From assembly GCF_963678635.1 (NCBI RefSeq), contig NC_087070.1:38948600-39012599 (forward strand): 64,000 nucleotides of DNA, written 5' to 3'. The stretch is from Symsagittifera roscoffensis (taxonomy: Eukaryota; Xenacoelomorpha; Acoela; Convolutidae). The notes below the pieces were generated by a model. That model did not search any database. It worked only from the letters and a program-made list of their open reading frames with translations, and was not told the origin of the DNA. This document shows positions 24,446 through 38,200 of the stretch, piece after piece. Numbering within the stretch: position 1 is the first letter of the stretch; each line of letters opens with the position of its first letter. The position numbers and the translations under genes are program-made.

Positions 24446-26125
24446 GTTATAAAAATTCTTACTTAATATAGCTTCTGCGCACGTTCGATTGACAGCTTAC
24501 ATGTCGCCAACTTTCTGATCAAGGATATTAACAGAATTATTTGCGCGAAAATAAAATTCTATCCTGCAAAAGGAAAAACACTTGAGAACCGAAAATTTGG
24601 TTTTAAGTAAATTTCATTGCCCATGTGAACAATCTACCCGCTTAATAGACCAAGTGAACAATCTCCCCCTTAAATTAAATGGCAAATTCGAGACGTAAGG
24701 CCTGTATGTACTATACTCAAAACTGATAGGTTGAAAAATATTACTTTTAACCACGTGAATTTTCTCCACCCTAATTTGATCTACGGGAGTGATTGTTCAC
24801 ATGTTCTTATCTCATTTCCTGTTTAGTGCAGTTGTTCTGTACTTTGTTTCATAATTTTTTTACCTTCCTCATTTTATTTTCATAGATTTTTTGGATTTTT
24901 ATTTTTTTTTTTCAAATTTTTTCAACTCTTAAATCACGGCAGTTTAAAATTTTAGTTAATTTTTTTTCAACACAAACTATTCGCCCTATCCTCTCACCTC
25001 AAATTCAAGAAAAGGGGGGGTAGCGGTTGAAAACAGTGGGGCTAGTATAAGAGTTGGTTCCAGCTGTTGAGCTCCGTCTCTTTTACCAACCCCCCCCCCC
25101 CCCCCTCAGTTCACACACCCACCGCTTACCCCCCATCTATCTAGTTTGTTACCTTCTCCCACGTTTACTGTAAGTGGATTGGAGGATTAAGAACTTAGGA
25201 CTTGGGGGTTTGCACAGGAGATAAACATACAAATTCCATCTGTTGAACGTATTTCAATTTTCACCTTTTTTGCTTGTTATAACTAAAAAATGCATTACTC
25301 AGAATTTCTTGGACCATTTCTGCAAAACAATTAAATTTAATTCTAAAAGAAAATAGATTATAATCGACTTTAATCGATTATATTGTTTTTTTTTTGTTTC
25401 GAAAATCTATTATATTGGATGATCTTGACAAAAAAAAATTGATTATAAGGCCAAAAATAATGAATTTTATTCTATTATAATGGATTTTTTTTCTCAAAAA
25501 TAATCGGTTATATTAGCAACATAATCAGTTTCGTGTTGTAACAGAATATTTTTGTCTAGGAAATCCATTAAAATCGATCAAAATCCACGGGCTCTCGGTG
25601 CGGGTAAATTGGTAAACTTGAATTATAGTTTAAACAGTTTAAAAAAATAAGTTCAAAAAATTAATTCTTCCACTTAATTTTGATAAAAATATAAAACCAG
25701 AATATATATTTATCATTTATAACAGACAAATTTTAAGTTTAACTATTTAATTGGTTGGATATGAGCTAAAAACTTCTGACACTTATTTTAGACGGAACTT
25801 TTTAACAGGGTAAATTACTAACTTTTCTGTAACGAACACTTGAAGTTTTGCTGATATTTTGATTTTGAGAATTTACTAAATCATGTTTTTTCGCCCAAAA
25901 TGGCAGCAACTAACAATAGCAAATATTTATAGCCAACTCAACCAATTATAACAAACAGCATCAGCCTTAAGTGTATAACTGCGCCAAAAAGTTCTGCAAA
26001 TTTTACATGCATCTCAATGATACCAACTTACCTAACCTAAGATTTATGAACTAAAAATTCAGTTCACACCAAAGTTTTATGTTGGCAGATAACTTTGTTA
26101 GCCGATAATTCATTGAGTAGATGGT

Positions 26126-26215
26126 TTATTTGGCCGAAGTTGCCTGTTGGTAATATTGCTTCCAGGCAGGGTGCAATTTGTCGGGTGGCTTCTCCAAGGC
26201 AGTTCTCAATTTGAC
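26126..26215 (-). CDS. CFAP53: CFAP53 last exon with stop
   Basis: Acceptor TTTTTTAG in phase 0, 29 residues then TAA. The peptide VKLRTALEKPPDKLHPAWKQ matches the family C-terminus, where a short HPxR/K motif follows the last coil. An AATAAA hexamer (26130-26125) overlaps the stop codon. A few residues seen in human CFAP53 just before this exon have no counterpart, so a tiny exon between 26.2 and 30.1 kb cannot be excluded. Confidence 0.75.
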   Translation of the reverse strand, partial: VKLRTALEKPPDKLHPAWKQYYQQATSAK

Positions 26216-29200
26216 CTAAAAAATAAGATATATGTGGAACCGATAAGCTTCAAAATTGATAGGAGACAAATTGATTATCACCCACGATAAGCGTCGGGTG
26301 GGTATGCAAGTAATACAGAAATTTCTTATCACAGCCATACTTTCAAAAAATGGGGAAGAAATGGATTCCTTTTTTGATGGGAGGGAGCTGGCTTAGTCGT
26401 TAATTGTGGTTTCTGCAATTCGCAGAGGATCTATGAAAGACTCTCAAGCATGTCTGAGGATCAACTATTTTTCTTATTTCCTCACTTTCCAAGCTGATTT
26501 GTTTTTGCTGAGCGGAGCTTTTTTTCAACTCAAGGACGTTTTTTTTTGCGTCTAGAACTTGATACCACTATAGCAGCCAAAATCAGTCAGGCTGTGGTAC
26601 AGCGGAAGCTAGAGGTCAAAAGAGAAAATCTACAGTTAAGTACAGAGTCCTGGAAAAATACTAAAAGCTTAAATTACATGAAAGCTTTGCTGTGCAAATC
26701 CCAGTGATGATAATTTTTATCAACACCGAAAACTTTTTCAATTTGTTTTTCAAATTGCAGTCTGCGGGTCTTTTAACTTTTTCCTGTTCAACAAGAAATC
26801 GAAATTTTTGATACTTTGACACCAAAAATCGATACTTCGGCTTGTTTATAAGTCGACTTAAAATTGAGAACAAAACACTTTGAGATAGTTCTAAAATTTG
26901 ATTTGTTAATTCTGGCCAATCAGATTGAAAAACAATAGTTTCAGTCAAGATATTGAAATAATGGTCAAGATATTGAAAATGTGGTCCCAATCCGCTTCAC
27001 AACTCAAAGGAACTCAAGATGATACTTAATTAGAACTTGAATGATGTTTTTTTAAAGGTGTTAGGCAAATCGGTTCTTATGCGTTGAACGGCCCAAAATT
27101 AGGAAAATAGTCAAAAATTTCATTTCAAATTGAAAACACGTAATAAACATACAATTACTTCAGTTATTACATATTAAACAAGCCAATTAGGATTAATCTC
27201 AGTATCAATCAAAATGGCTGACATAGTTGCTCGAATTTGATTGGCTAATATTAGCCAATCAGGATCAGTTTCAGTTTTAGTTTTCATTTTGCTTCAATTT
27301 TGATTTTTGGGCCGTTTAACGCATAAGACCCGGCAAATCAGACGACAACAGCTCTTTTATGGATATTAAGACGACGCTACACACAAATATAATTTGCTTA
27401 AACTTGAACAGTTCAATTTACACGTTTTAACTTTCATATGTCGTCTTAATGTCAAGTCGTCTTAAACTCTTGGCGTCTGATCTCCTAAGCACCGTTTGTA
27501 AAATCGCTCAAATCGGACGAAAATCAATTCAATTGACACGATTGTGAGTGCAACGCATATATAATTCGCCAATCGGAACAATCAAAGTGTTCTCCGAGCA
27601 GAGATGCTATTCACAGTTTAGCCCAGTGCAATCCTAAGATTTCTGGAGCGATACCCATACGCTGTCAACTTTTGTAAAATCGGTCTGAATTAAAAAAAAC
27701 ACTCCATGCAATTATATTCCTCGCTTTCTTCGAAATTCGGAACAACAAAATTGACAACACTTGGTCACGGTCGCTACATTTATAATAAAAAGCGGTGCTA
27801 AGTAAATAAGACAAGACATTAAAACGACATGGCATTAAGACGACAAGAGACGACGCTACACACAAACATATTTTGCTTAAACTTGAACAGTTCAATTTAC
27901 ACGTTCAAACTTTCATCTGTCGTCTTAATGTCACGTCGTCTTAAATTCTTGGCGTCTGATCTCCTTAGCACCCTTTGTAAAATCCACCAAACTGGACGAA
28001 AATCAAACACGCAAAACCAACACTTGGGTATCAAACAAAGTTTTATAATAAATGAATAAAAACCATAATAGTAACAAAATTTCTCGTATCAGGGCGAAGC
28101 CCTGAATGTTCCGACTGCCTCTTAAGGTCTATGGAGCAATAATAACATGAAAAAATTTAACATAAACTAAATAAAAATGAATTTTTTTTTTCAATTTGAG
28201 TTTTTGTGAAAATCATTCCTCGCCATCATGCACGCCATATAAAGTACAAAGTGATAGATTTCCCTTCAAGTTTTATGCACAAAACGGCCCAAAATCAATG
28301 TTTATATGTAGAGTTGAAACTTATGCGGTCGAATCTGATTGGCTAATATTAGCCATTCAAATACAAGCAACATGTTCAGGCAATTCAATCAAAACTTTCA
28401 GCAGCTAAAATATTAGCCAAAAATACCAAAATGTGAAACTGTAACTAAAATCATATTTTTTTCAAGTAGCTGCAATTTGGCCCGGGCCAAAAACATTTCG
28501 TAAAATGGCTTCAGCAAAAAATTTTTTTTAATTTTGGTAATTTCGGCAGCAATTTCATCGTCTTGAAATTTTAATTGAAATGCCGAACCATGTTGTTTGA
28601 ATTTGAGTGTCTGATTAGCCAATCAGATTCAACCGTCTTACTTTGAGTTCAAGAAAGATGTAGATATACCGATTTTGGGCCGTTTAGTGCATAAGACCCT
28701 TCGCTTCTAGTAACAAATCTATTATGGCAAATAAGCTTCCGGGTCTTATGCACAAAACGGCCCAAAATCAATACTTTTACATCTTGAGCCAAAATTTATG
28801 CAGTCAAATCCGATTGGCTAATATTAGCCAATTAAATTCAACCAACATGTATGGGCAATTCAATCAAAACTTCTAGAAGATAAAAATTATTAGCCGAAAA
28901 TGCCAAAATTGTTACACTTTGCACTATAAAAAAATTATTTTCCAGTCACAAGGTAAGTTTTTCTCCGAGAGAAAAACTCAAAAAAATGGCTTCAGCAGAT
29001 TAAAAACTTAATAGTTTTGGTCATGTCGGCCAACAATTTTATCTGTTAGAAATTTCAATGCAAGACCATGTTATTTGAACTTGAGCGTATAAATTGCCGA
29101 TCAGTTCACGAAAGATGACGAAATACCGATTTTGGGCCGTTTAGTGCATACGACCCAAGCTTCCTCAATCAATTTGGAACGATTTTTAAGACGAATTAAA

Positions 29201-32200
29201 ACTCCGCTTAAGCGTAAATATCGCGACATATATTGCGCTTTAATTTTCACAAATTGGCCAAAATGGCGATCTTTAAATCCCCATAACTTTACGAAAAATG
29301 ATCACAGGTGAGATGTCTTTTCAATTTTAAGCTCAGGACAACAATGAGTGATATTTGAAAAAATTCCGTCAAAAATGGCAAGTTAAAAAGTCGAAATTTG
29401 TCTGAAGAAAAAAACCACCTCGAGCACAAATGTTCCGTAACTTTCGTTACAAAGTTCGGAATAATAACAAGACTGCTCGTATATCATAGCAAAACCCTGA
29501 ATTTTTTGACTGCTCCTTAAATGATCTCGAATAATTTTTGTTATAAATTTTCTTGAAAAACTATAAATTTTGTTCTGCCGATATCAAATGCAAGTGCTAA
29601 AATTTGAGTAGAATCAATAAAACCAATTATAGTTGGCCTCTATTCAATTGACACGACTGTGAGTGCAACGCATATATAATTCGCCAATCGGAACAATCAA
29701 AGTGTTCTCCGAGCAGAGATGCTATTCACAGTTTAGCCCAGTGCAATCCTAAGATTTCTGGAGCGATACCCATACGCTGTCAACTTTTGTAAAATCGGTC
29801 TGAATTAAAAAAAAAACACTCCATGCAATTATATTCCTCGCTTTCTTCGAAATTCGGAACAACAAAATTGACAACACTTGGTCACGGTCGCTACATTTAT
29901 AATAAAAAGCGGTGCTAAGTAAATAAGACAAGACATTAAAACGACATGGCACTAAGACGACAAATGAGATTTGAAACATATAATTTAACTGTTTGAGTTC
30001 AAGCGAATTATACTTCTGAGAAAGTAGCATCTCAGCGTCGTTTTAAAATCCCACCAAAAGCAGTTATCGTCTTAACAGCTGTCGTGTAATTTGCTGGACA
30101 GCATTAAAAGCATACCTGGTAGTCGGCCTCTGCCTCGTATTGTCGCAACTGGGTCCGGTACTCTTCCTCGTGAGCCAGGGCCTGCAGTCTGTTTCTGAAG
30201 TCCATCTGGCCCTTCAATTGACTCTGGAACTCCTTCGCTTTCTTCACGCTAGCTTGTCTCTCCGCCTCCTCTATGGCCTTGTGTTCGGCCAGTGCTTTCA
30301 GAGTGTTCTCCTTGTCGATTACAGCTTGCTTCTTTTCTTCCTCAATTTCAAGCACTAAAAATATCATGCGTTTTTTTACATATTCCACGAAAAAAAAATA
30401 GCAGCTCGACATTTACTAAATGAACGCTTGTTCAAACTGTATTTATTTCGAAGTTATATTGAATTTCAACCAATTAAAAAAACCGTAATAATTAAGGTTC
30501 TTGCTAATCGCAGAGGGAGCTATCAGTAGGCCTTAACAGGCCTGTCGAAGGATAGTCCATTTGTATTATCTCACCATATTCCAGACTTCTTTTTGTTGAG
30601 TGAAGATCTGTTTTTGCAACTCAAGCATTAAGCATTTTGTTTCTGATTTCATTCTTTAGGTTTGAAAGTTATGGATTTGGGCGAATAAGTCCAAAAATCC
30701 ATAACCATCCATACTGTCCAAAATCTCGTTAGTTACTCATGTACCCTTATTGCAAAGCGTAGAAGTATTCTTTACGGGGTACATAACTCACTGCAAAAAA
30801 GATCTCCGATTGATTTTAAATTTTCATGTCCATTTGTGCATATCCAAATTGAATTTGAGAGATTTAAATTTAGGTTAGAAACACAGTCGATGAGAAAAGA
30901 AAAGCAAAACTAATGATAGTCGAATATCAATCAAAAATTTGAAAGAAAATAAAATCTCTTTAACAATTTTGTTTTTGAAGAAAATGGGCGGTAATTGTTA
31001 AGTAGATTAAGTTAGTCGAATTTTCGCCCAATCGGAATGCAGCAAAATTCGAATCATAAATAGAAAGCTCTAGTGCTAGTTAACTGCTTTTATTTATAGA
31101 GGTGGCAATTCTTAAGTTGATGCCGGGGGATAGTTAAGTACATCCAAAGAAATAGAGGAATTGTATTGACCAGAATGGTTCAAGGGCAAAAAGAATCATT
31201 TGATCGAAGCTACAGTGCTGTATCTTATCCAGATATAATGAACAAAACTTGAAACCTTGAACGCATTTTTTTTTCTCAACTTGGGTTGAAATTAGACAAA
31301 AAAGAAGAGAACAAAAGTTGTTTAGTTACTAGACATAATATGGTGCAAATAATTTTGCAATTTTTGGAAAAAATTTTTACCCTAAAACTGGGCCATGTTA
31401 GCTTTGTTAAGATAATCGAGAAATAAAATGATACATATGGTGAATTGATGAGTAAATTATATCAAGAGCGTAATACACAGCCCAACAAATATCTAAAAAA
31501 ATTTCTCTTATACAGGTTTTGGATATTTTACTTGCCTAGAACTTTGTTGGGCTGTGTAGGAGGCTGTTTTGAATTAACTTTTTTAATCCATTCAGTTGGT
31601 AATTTCATCGTAAATCTTGATTAAATTTAAAAAATCAAACTGACCAATTTTTGGGGTAAAATTTTGGTTCTGAAACTCGCAAAGCAAATTGCACCATAAT
31701 AATTCTCGTAAAATTCTAAGCAGCTTTGACTCTTACTAGTTTTTTGTTTTGTCTTAAGTTGAGAAAAACGAGACCAAAAAATCAAATTTTGTTCATTTTG
31801 CCCGGCGAATTCAAATCAGCACTGTATAATGAGTAGACTAAAATTTATCTCGCTATTAAACAATTGTCCTGAATGCTAGTTATGTGAAACATTTCATGTA
31901 AAATTCACCCCCACTAAGGTATGGTCATTAGGTTGCTACGGAAAGATCAAAGCATGACGGAAAAAAAACTTGCCACATCAAAAAAAAATTAATCGCTGAA
32001 AATGTTAAATAAATTATCATAGATAAAAAAAGTTTTTTTTTCCATTATGGCCGCCGCCCACCCATCCCAAGTTATTTATAGATCCTCAGAATAGAAAAAT
32101 TTTATGATGGGGGAAAGGATTGCTTCAGAAAATTGAAAATTCTATCGAGCTTTATTTCTGGGTCGGCAAAACTTGAAAACTCCGAAACGCTATATAGATC

Positions 32201-35200
32201 TGTTTTGTGACAAAACTTTACGACGGAGGCACACATTTAAAAAATTTGCTCTTATTTGTTTATTTACTGGATAGCCGAAAAACTTTTTAATCCCTGATAA
32301 TCAAAAATAAAATTTATTGGAGAGTCACAAAAATGTTGTTCCTGGCTAGCCGAAAAAAGTTTCTTCCCAGATAGCCAACACATTTTTGCGTTATCAAATT
32401 AGTCGCACTTTAATAGTTTTATAATTCCATGAAATCAAAGCTATTACGCACAGAAAAAATTTTGAGTCTATTGGATTTTTTGTTAGTTAAGTTCCGAAAA
32501 AAAAACAAGATAGTTTAATTGTCCAAATAAACTTGGACCAAATTTTGCGATGAACTTACCTTTTAGTCAATTTTTTGTTACTAATTAGCTTAACCAGAAA
32601 CTTTTAGTTTTTTTTGCTATCCGGGAATGCGGCTCTGTGGGTTCGCACTCTTGTTTCTTACTATTTACTTTTTCTTTTCTAATTCCGGAAAAGACACGAA
32701 GGATCTATGTAATAACCCCAAAAAGATTTTAAAAAAACTGGTTGCTTTAGAAAAAGCCCTGAAACTTCCGACTGCCGTTTAAAGTATTGTAGCTAGTTAT
32801 GGGAGAAAAATGACAAAAAATTTCAAATCGAGTTTTGAAAATTTTCAATTTTTCAAGTATTGTTCTACCCACGCACCATGTTAAACACAAACTGATACTT
32901 TTTTATTAAGCTGGTACTCCTCGAGCGACCAAGCAGGCAAAACTTGGAAGAAGAGCAATACCGAAAGAGCAATACCGAAATTATTCGGCAAAAAATAATA
33001 ATTTCAAAACTCTAACGCGATATACACTGGTGATAACCCATTTAAGGGGGATTAAACTCGGCTTTTGAAAAAATCAGCGCGGTATCTAAATCGTCAGCAT
33101 AGCATAAAATAAATATGTTCTCGCAAGAATTTTAGCTAGAAAAAATCAAGGTCGTAACTAATGATTTTTCTGGTGAACGAAGAACAGTGTGTGAGAAAAG
33201 TAAAAAAAAAACTGAAAGGTCGAAACAAAAGTTGACTAGTTTTTGAGGCGCTGTTTAAAATTTGATTTACCAATTTGTTCATTCTGCGTTTTTTATGACG
33301 TTGAATTCTGCTTTTAAATATGGAAAATTATTGCAGTTCGTTATTCTCTGTTGACTTGTGATTTCCGATAATTACGGTTAATGTACATATGAAATGAAAT
33401 GTTTTCAACCAACCAGCTATCCGAAACCGATCTACCTCAGAACCGAAACGAGGCAGAAATAGAACAAGACTGCTCGTATCAGGGCGAAGCCCTGAATGTT
33501 CTGACTGCCTTTTAAGGTTTTTGGAGCAGTAATAAAATTAAAAAATTAAATGTAAGAAAAAAGAAAATGAAAAACTTTTTTTTTTCCAAAATTTGAAATT
33601 TTTTATGAAAATCATCCCCCCACACGCCATACAAAGTACAAAAGGAGAGATTTTGCTCCTTGTAACAAACCAATTATGGCGAATAAGCTTCTTTTAACCA
33701 ATTTGGAACGATTTCTAAGACGGATTAACTCTCCGCTTACGCGTTAATAGCGCGAAATATATCGCGCGTTAATTGTCCCAAATTGACCAAAATGGCAATC
33801 TTTAAACCCCCATAACTTTACAAAAAATAATCACAGGTGAAATATCTTTTCAAATTTGAGCTCAGGACAACAATACCTTTCGAATGATATAAAAAAATTC
33901 CGTCAAAAATGGCTAGTTAAAAAGTCGAAATTTGTCTGAAGAAAAAAAAAACCACCCGAGCACAAATATTCCGTTACTTTCGTATCGAAAGTCGGAACAA
34001 TAAGTCTACTAGAATAAGTACATCTTAATAGGTAACACTTTTGGTACGTCTTAATAGGTCACACTTAATGTCTTGCATGTTTGTAAGAAAAGCTGTTTAT
34101 GAGAGAAAACGTCTAGTTTCCGATTCACACTTTGCGGCTAAAGGTCCACGCGAGTAAAGAAAAGACTTTGGTGTGGTAACATCAAAAAAATTGCGGCGGT
34201 TCGACTAAAAAAAAGACTGGCGGCGCAAAAAAAAGACTTTGGCGGTGGGACTCAAATGGAACTTTGGGTTTTTTGTTTCCTCGCGCCGGTCGCGGCGTTT
34301 TTTTGGTCGAACCGGTCCGTAATTGGCGATTATCAGTCGCGCTGGTCCCGCCATTTTCTTCTATCAGTTGCGCTGGTCGCGCGGTGGTTTTTTTTGCGGC
34401 CCTCGACGGGTTGTTTTCGAAAGTGCAGTAAACATGGTCACAGGTGATATATCTTTTCAACTTTGAGCTCAAGGCATCAATGTCTTTGCGAAGATATGAA
34501 AGCAGTTCCATCAAAACTTAGACAATACCTGCTGTACTCATCATGCTTGCTATTAAAAATTACAGCCCCCCTAACACACTGAGATTTTTGTGCAGTGAGG
34601 GGAGTAATGTGCGATGGAAGAGGATTATTGGAAAAGGAAAACAAAACTTAATTGAAAAGTCATATGCTACCAGCAGTTTTCGACTGAAAGCATGATTCGA
34701 ATTATTTTCCACAATTTCTTTTATTTAATTGGGAACCGTAACTTAAGCATAAAGATAAAACAGCATAAAAATAAAAAATTTCGCAAAGATGTTCAATTAC
34801 GTATTAGCCAACCACATTTCATGATACTAACACTATCCACCAGGGGCGGATCTAGAATTTTTTCGAGGGGGGAAGGCGGGTTTTCAAAAAAATTCAAAAC
34901 TTTTGTCGACTTTTTTTAAGTTCGACCAAATTGATTTTCTGAGCTCTCCCAAAACACTACAAAGACCCCATTTTGAGCAAATTTTCTGCGTGGCAGGCAA
35001 ATTTTTGAAACGGTTTTTTGGGCGCGCGATCCGCCTTCAAAATTAGCATATTTTGGCGCCCAAGGCACCTTTAAAAAATTTTTAGGGTCAGTAACAGGGG
35101 CGGATTTAGGGGGGAGCGGAGGGGGGGGGGAGATATTCATCAGTAAGCCAAAAATGAATATCTCAAAATAGCACAAAGGGGGGACTCTTTGGGTCTGTAG

Positions 35201-38200
35201 GTGGTCGAAGTCCTGAGGGGGGTGCTATCCACAACATTAAACATTCCGGCTATCAATCTCAATATTTTCTTTTAAAAATTTGGTTTTGAATGAGCACAAC
35301 AAAAGAATTGACTTAGCTTTTATTCAGTTTTTGTTGCGATTTATGTTTCGACCGACGCGGGTCAAACACATGTCAGAGGTCGACCGAAAACCCGTAGTCT
35401 AGAAGGCCCTATAGTCGAACTCAAATTCGAAACATAAAGTCGAGTCGGTCGAAACATAAAGTCGAACACAAATTCGAAACTTAAATCGAATAAATAAATA
35501 GTCATGCAACTACTACTAAATGGCCTTGCCCATATATCCAACACAAACCCACTCGTTCAAAAAGGAAGTTTAGACTCAAAAGAGGGATAAAAGTTCGTTC
35601 TAAATTGGAGTTTTCAGCCGAGTATTCTAAAAACAAAGCTGTGAATTTGAACTAGTTTTAATAGAGGTGAAAAAGGTTAATTAGGTCTATTGAGAGGCAG
35701 GGTTTGGAAGAAGTTAATTTGATCCTTCCTTATAATCCGGATGCTTGACAGTAATATTAGTTTAATTAAGTAATTTGACTATCCATCCGTGAAAATGATG
35801 TAAAAAAATGGTCGACTAGCAAAAATGCTAACTCCCAATAAAAGGAAGCTTGCGATCATGCATATGTGGCTTGGTGAATTCGCAATGCGAACAGAAAACG
35901 AAATGCATGCATAACCCAAAGCAACGCTGAAAAATCATTCTTTCAACGCTGAATCACTCTTTTAACAGTTCGGTTTTGTAGAATTCAAATTGGTCTTTTT
36001 AATTCAACTTCATGTTTAGTACAAACTTTGGGGCCAGACAAAGAAAAACAAATTTTTGAATCTTTTCATTATACAAATCAGCTTTTTGAGTTTTTAAGAA
36101 AAACACGAAACTTTTAATTCCACTTTCAAAAAAAGAACGAAACACGCATGTTTAGGGTAATTTTTTCTTCAGATTTTTTTCACGTCAGTTACTGTATCAT
36201 ACTGAACTTTGACATTCAGCTTATTCAGCGTAAGCAATGAACTTTAATAAAATGCTTGATAAACAATTAATCAGAGGCGTTATTTAAGCAAAGTTCTTGT
36301 ATGCTGATTATACTTTTACCAAAAGTATTCGCTCAGCTAAATTCTACCATCGACACCGGGTGGATTAATTCTATTTAAAAAAACACTTTGCAATCCCCGT
36401 TTTCAATAACGTCAATGACGTCGGAAGAACTAACAATAAGCATTCGAAAGTTATTTAAAAATAAGCTCAATTTAAATGCAATATGTATGATATGTGAGAT
36501 GGTGACAGAACAACCGACAACGAGCTACAAACAGGGATTTGCAAATCACAAAACTATTTGACGCCAGTATTATTGGAGACGCGAAGTTTCTTTTATGGTT
36601 ATGTGGATAACTCTGAAGATATGCCAGGACGATAGATAACTTGCAGATACAAAAAAAATCCACAATGAAGACTCCGGCTGGTTTTCTACGGAAATTGACT
36701 GTGTCAACAGCAAGATGATATTTCCAGATGCCACAAACTGCTTGCGAGGAATATTCATATCTACTTTATTGTTCAAAGTCAAATCGAAAAAAAAAAACTA
36801 GAGGGAAAGAATACAGAAGAGTGGTTGTGTACCATACTGAATTTTGACATTCAACTTTTCCAGCGTAAACATTAAGCTCTAATAATTTGCTTGATAATCA
36901 TTTTAATCAGTGGCGTGATTTAAGCAAAATTGTTGCATGCTGATTATACTTTTGCTAGAAATATTCACTGAGCTAAAATCTGCCAACGACACCAGGTGGA
37001 TTAACTCTATAATGAAAATTTTTGCAATCCCCGTTTTCAATAACATCATGGGACGTCGGACGAAGTAACCATACGCATTCAAAAGTTATATAAAAAATAA
37101 GCTCAACTAAAGTGCAACATCTATGATATGCCAGAATTAACTAGTCACGTAATATTTAATTTTTCTTGCGGAGGCGGTAAATCAAAAAAAAAATTTTAAA
37201 CAGTCTAAAAGATATTGATTTTTTGAGCTAAGAATTAAGACTACAATTCACCGGTGACCATTTTTTCAAAGTTACGGATATTTAAAAAATAACAAATTGG
37301 TATAAGTAATGCGCGAAAAAAAAATCAGATTTTCTCTTAGCGCGTAACGCAGGCGGCTACTGACTCCGGCTCAGAAGTCCATCCAAATTAGATTGAGGCT
37401 AGCTAATTGGTTCCAAGTTTTGAATTACTTATACGTGATTAGACTTTTGAAAAGATTTCACTTCGGCCTGGCATTTGTGTGGGGTGAAACATTTAAAAAA
37501 ACTAATGAAATTTAAGCCATTTTCACCAAAAACCCCATCAAACACGAAGAGTCTCGGTTGTCTAAAAGGAAAAATTGCTTTAAATGGCGAATTTCCCAAT
37601 AAATAAAGATTATCTCAAAAAAAATCGAGAAACACGATCTTCATTAATTTTTAAGTCCAAGGCGAGCAGTGTGGTTTGAAAATATCAATTTTATTGACCC
37701 AAATCAGAGAACTTCAATAGATAATTATCATAATTATTTTTGTAGTTCTGATTTTTGTCGTTAAAATAAGATATTTTCAAATCATAGATACTGCTCGAAT
37801 TTGATATTGAAATTAATGAAAACCGTTTTTATCGTTTCTATATCTCTTTCCTTAAAGTACACAACCCAAGCTAGAATAAAGCTAGCCAAATTATTTGTGA
37901 GTTGAAATGGAAAGCTCAATGGTTAAATTTGGAGATTAGACATTTAAATTTAAGACATACAAGCTATCTACAACTCTCTCCGACAACTACAACTTTTGAG
38001 ACGTTTTTTCCTCGCAAACTTAGGCGCTAAAAAGACTCGGTCGAGGAATATATTATTAAACAGCCCTTTCAATCCTAATCCGATCAATAAACAAAAATTT
38101 TGAAAAAGTTATTTCGATTGACGAGAATCATTAGGCTGATTAGCTTTGGTTTTACGACCAGATTAGATAGTTCATCAAGCGTGTCTTGGAGCCTCTACAC

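Larger units (their letters stand above)
20720..26125. other. Intergenic, repeat remnants only
   Basis: Apart from the possible exon at 21,175 I see no gene. There are F1 fragments (about 21,810-21,850 +, 22,220-22,680 -, 22,960-23,040 -, 23,870-24,080 +), a CAGGGGCGGAT-family copy (about 24,085-24,445), a C-tract palindrome (about 25,010-25,145) and AATCGATTATA-rich low-complexity DNA (25,340-25,600). Confidence 0.5.
28072..29464 (+). mobile_element. F1 repeat split by two nested MITEs
   Basis: The F1 body starts at TCTCGTATCAGGGCGAAGCC, runs to the CGCCATATAAAGTACAAAG phrase, is interrupted at 28268-28699 and 28741-29156, then resumes to CGTAACTTTCGTTACAAAG. Without the insertions and duplicated targets it has the usual F1 length of about 540 bp. 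Confidence 0.8.
26216..30115. other. CFAP53 last intron, stacked mobile elements
   Basis: The 3.9 kb intron is almost wholly repeats: three GGGTCTTATGCAC elements, an F1 copy split by two of them, and a 320 bp unit present twice. A 26.3-26.6 kb stretch resembles 30.5-30.65 kb weakly. No extra exon is supported. Confidence 0.6.

Noticed and set aside
34182..34514. GC-rich open frames on both strands
   Set aside because: The frames reflect a low-complexity GCGCTGGTCGCG-type repeat; no domain or splice context.
36470..36790. Coding-looking frames between the two 300 bp duplicates
   Set aside because: Several frames are open for 20-30 codons on both strands, none has splice sites or a recognisable motif.
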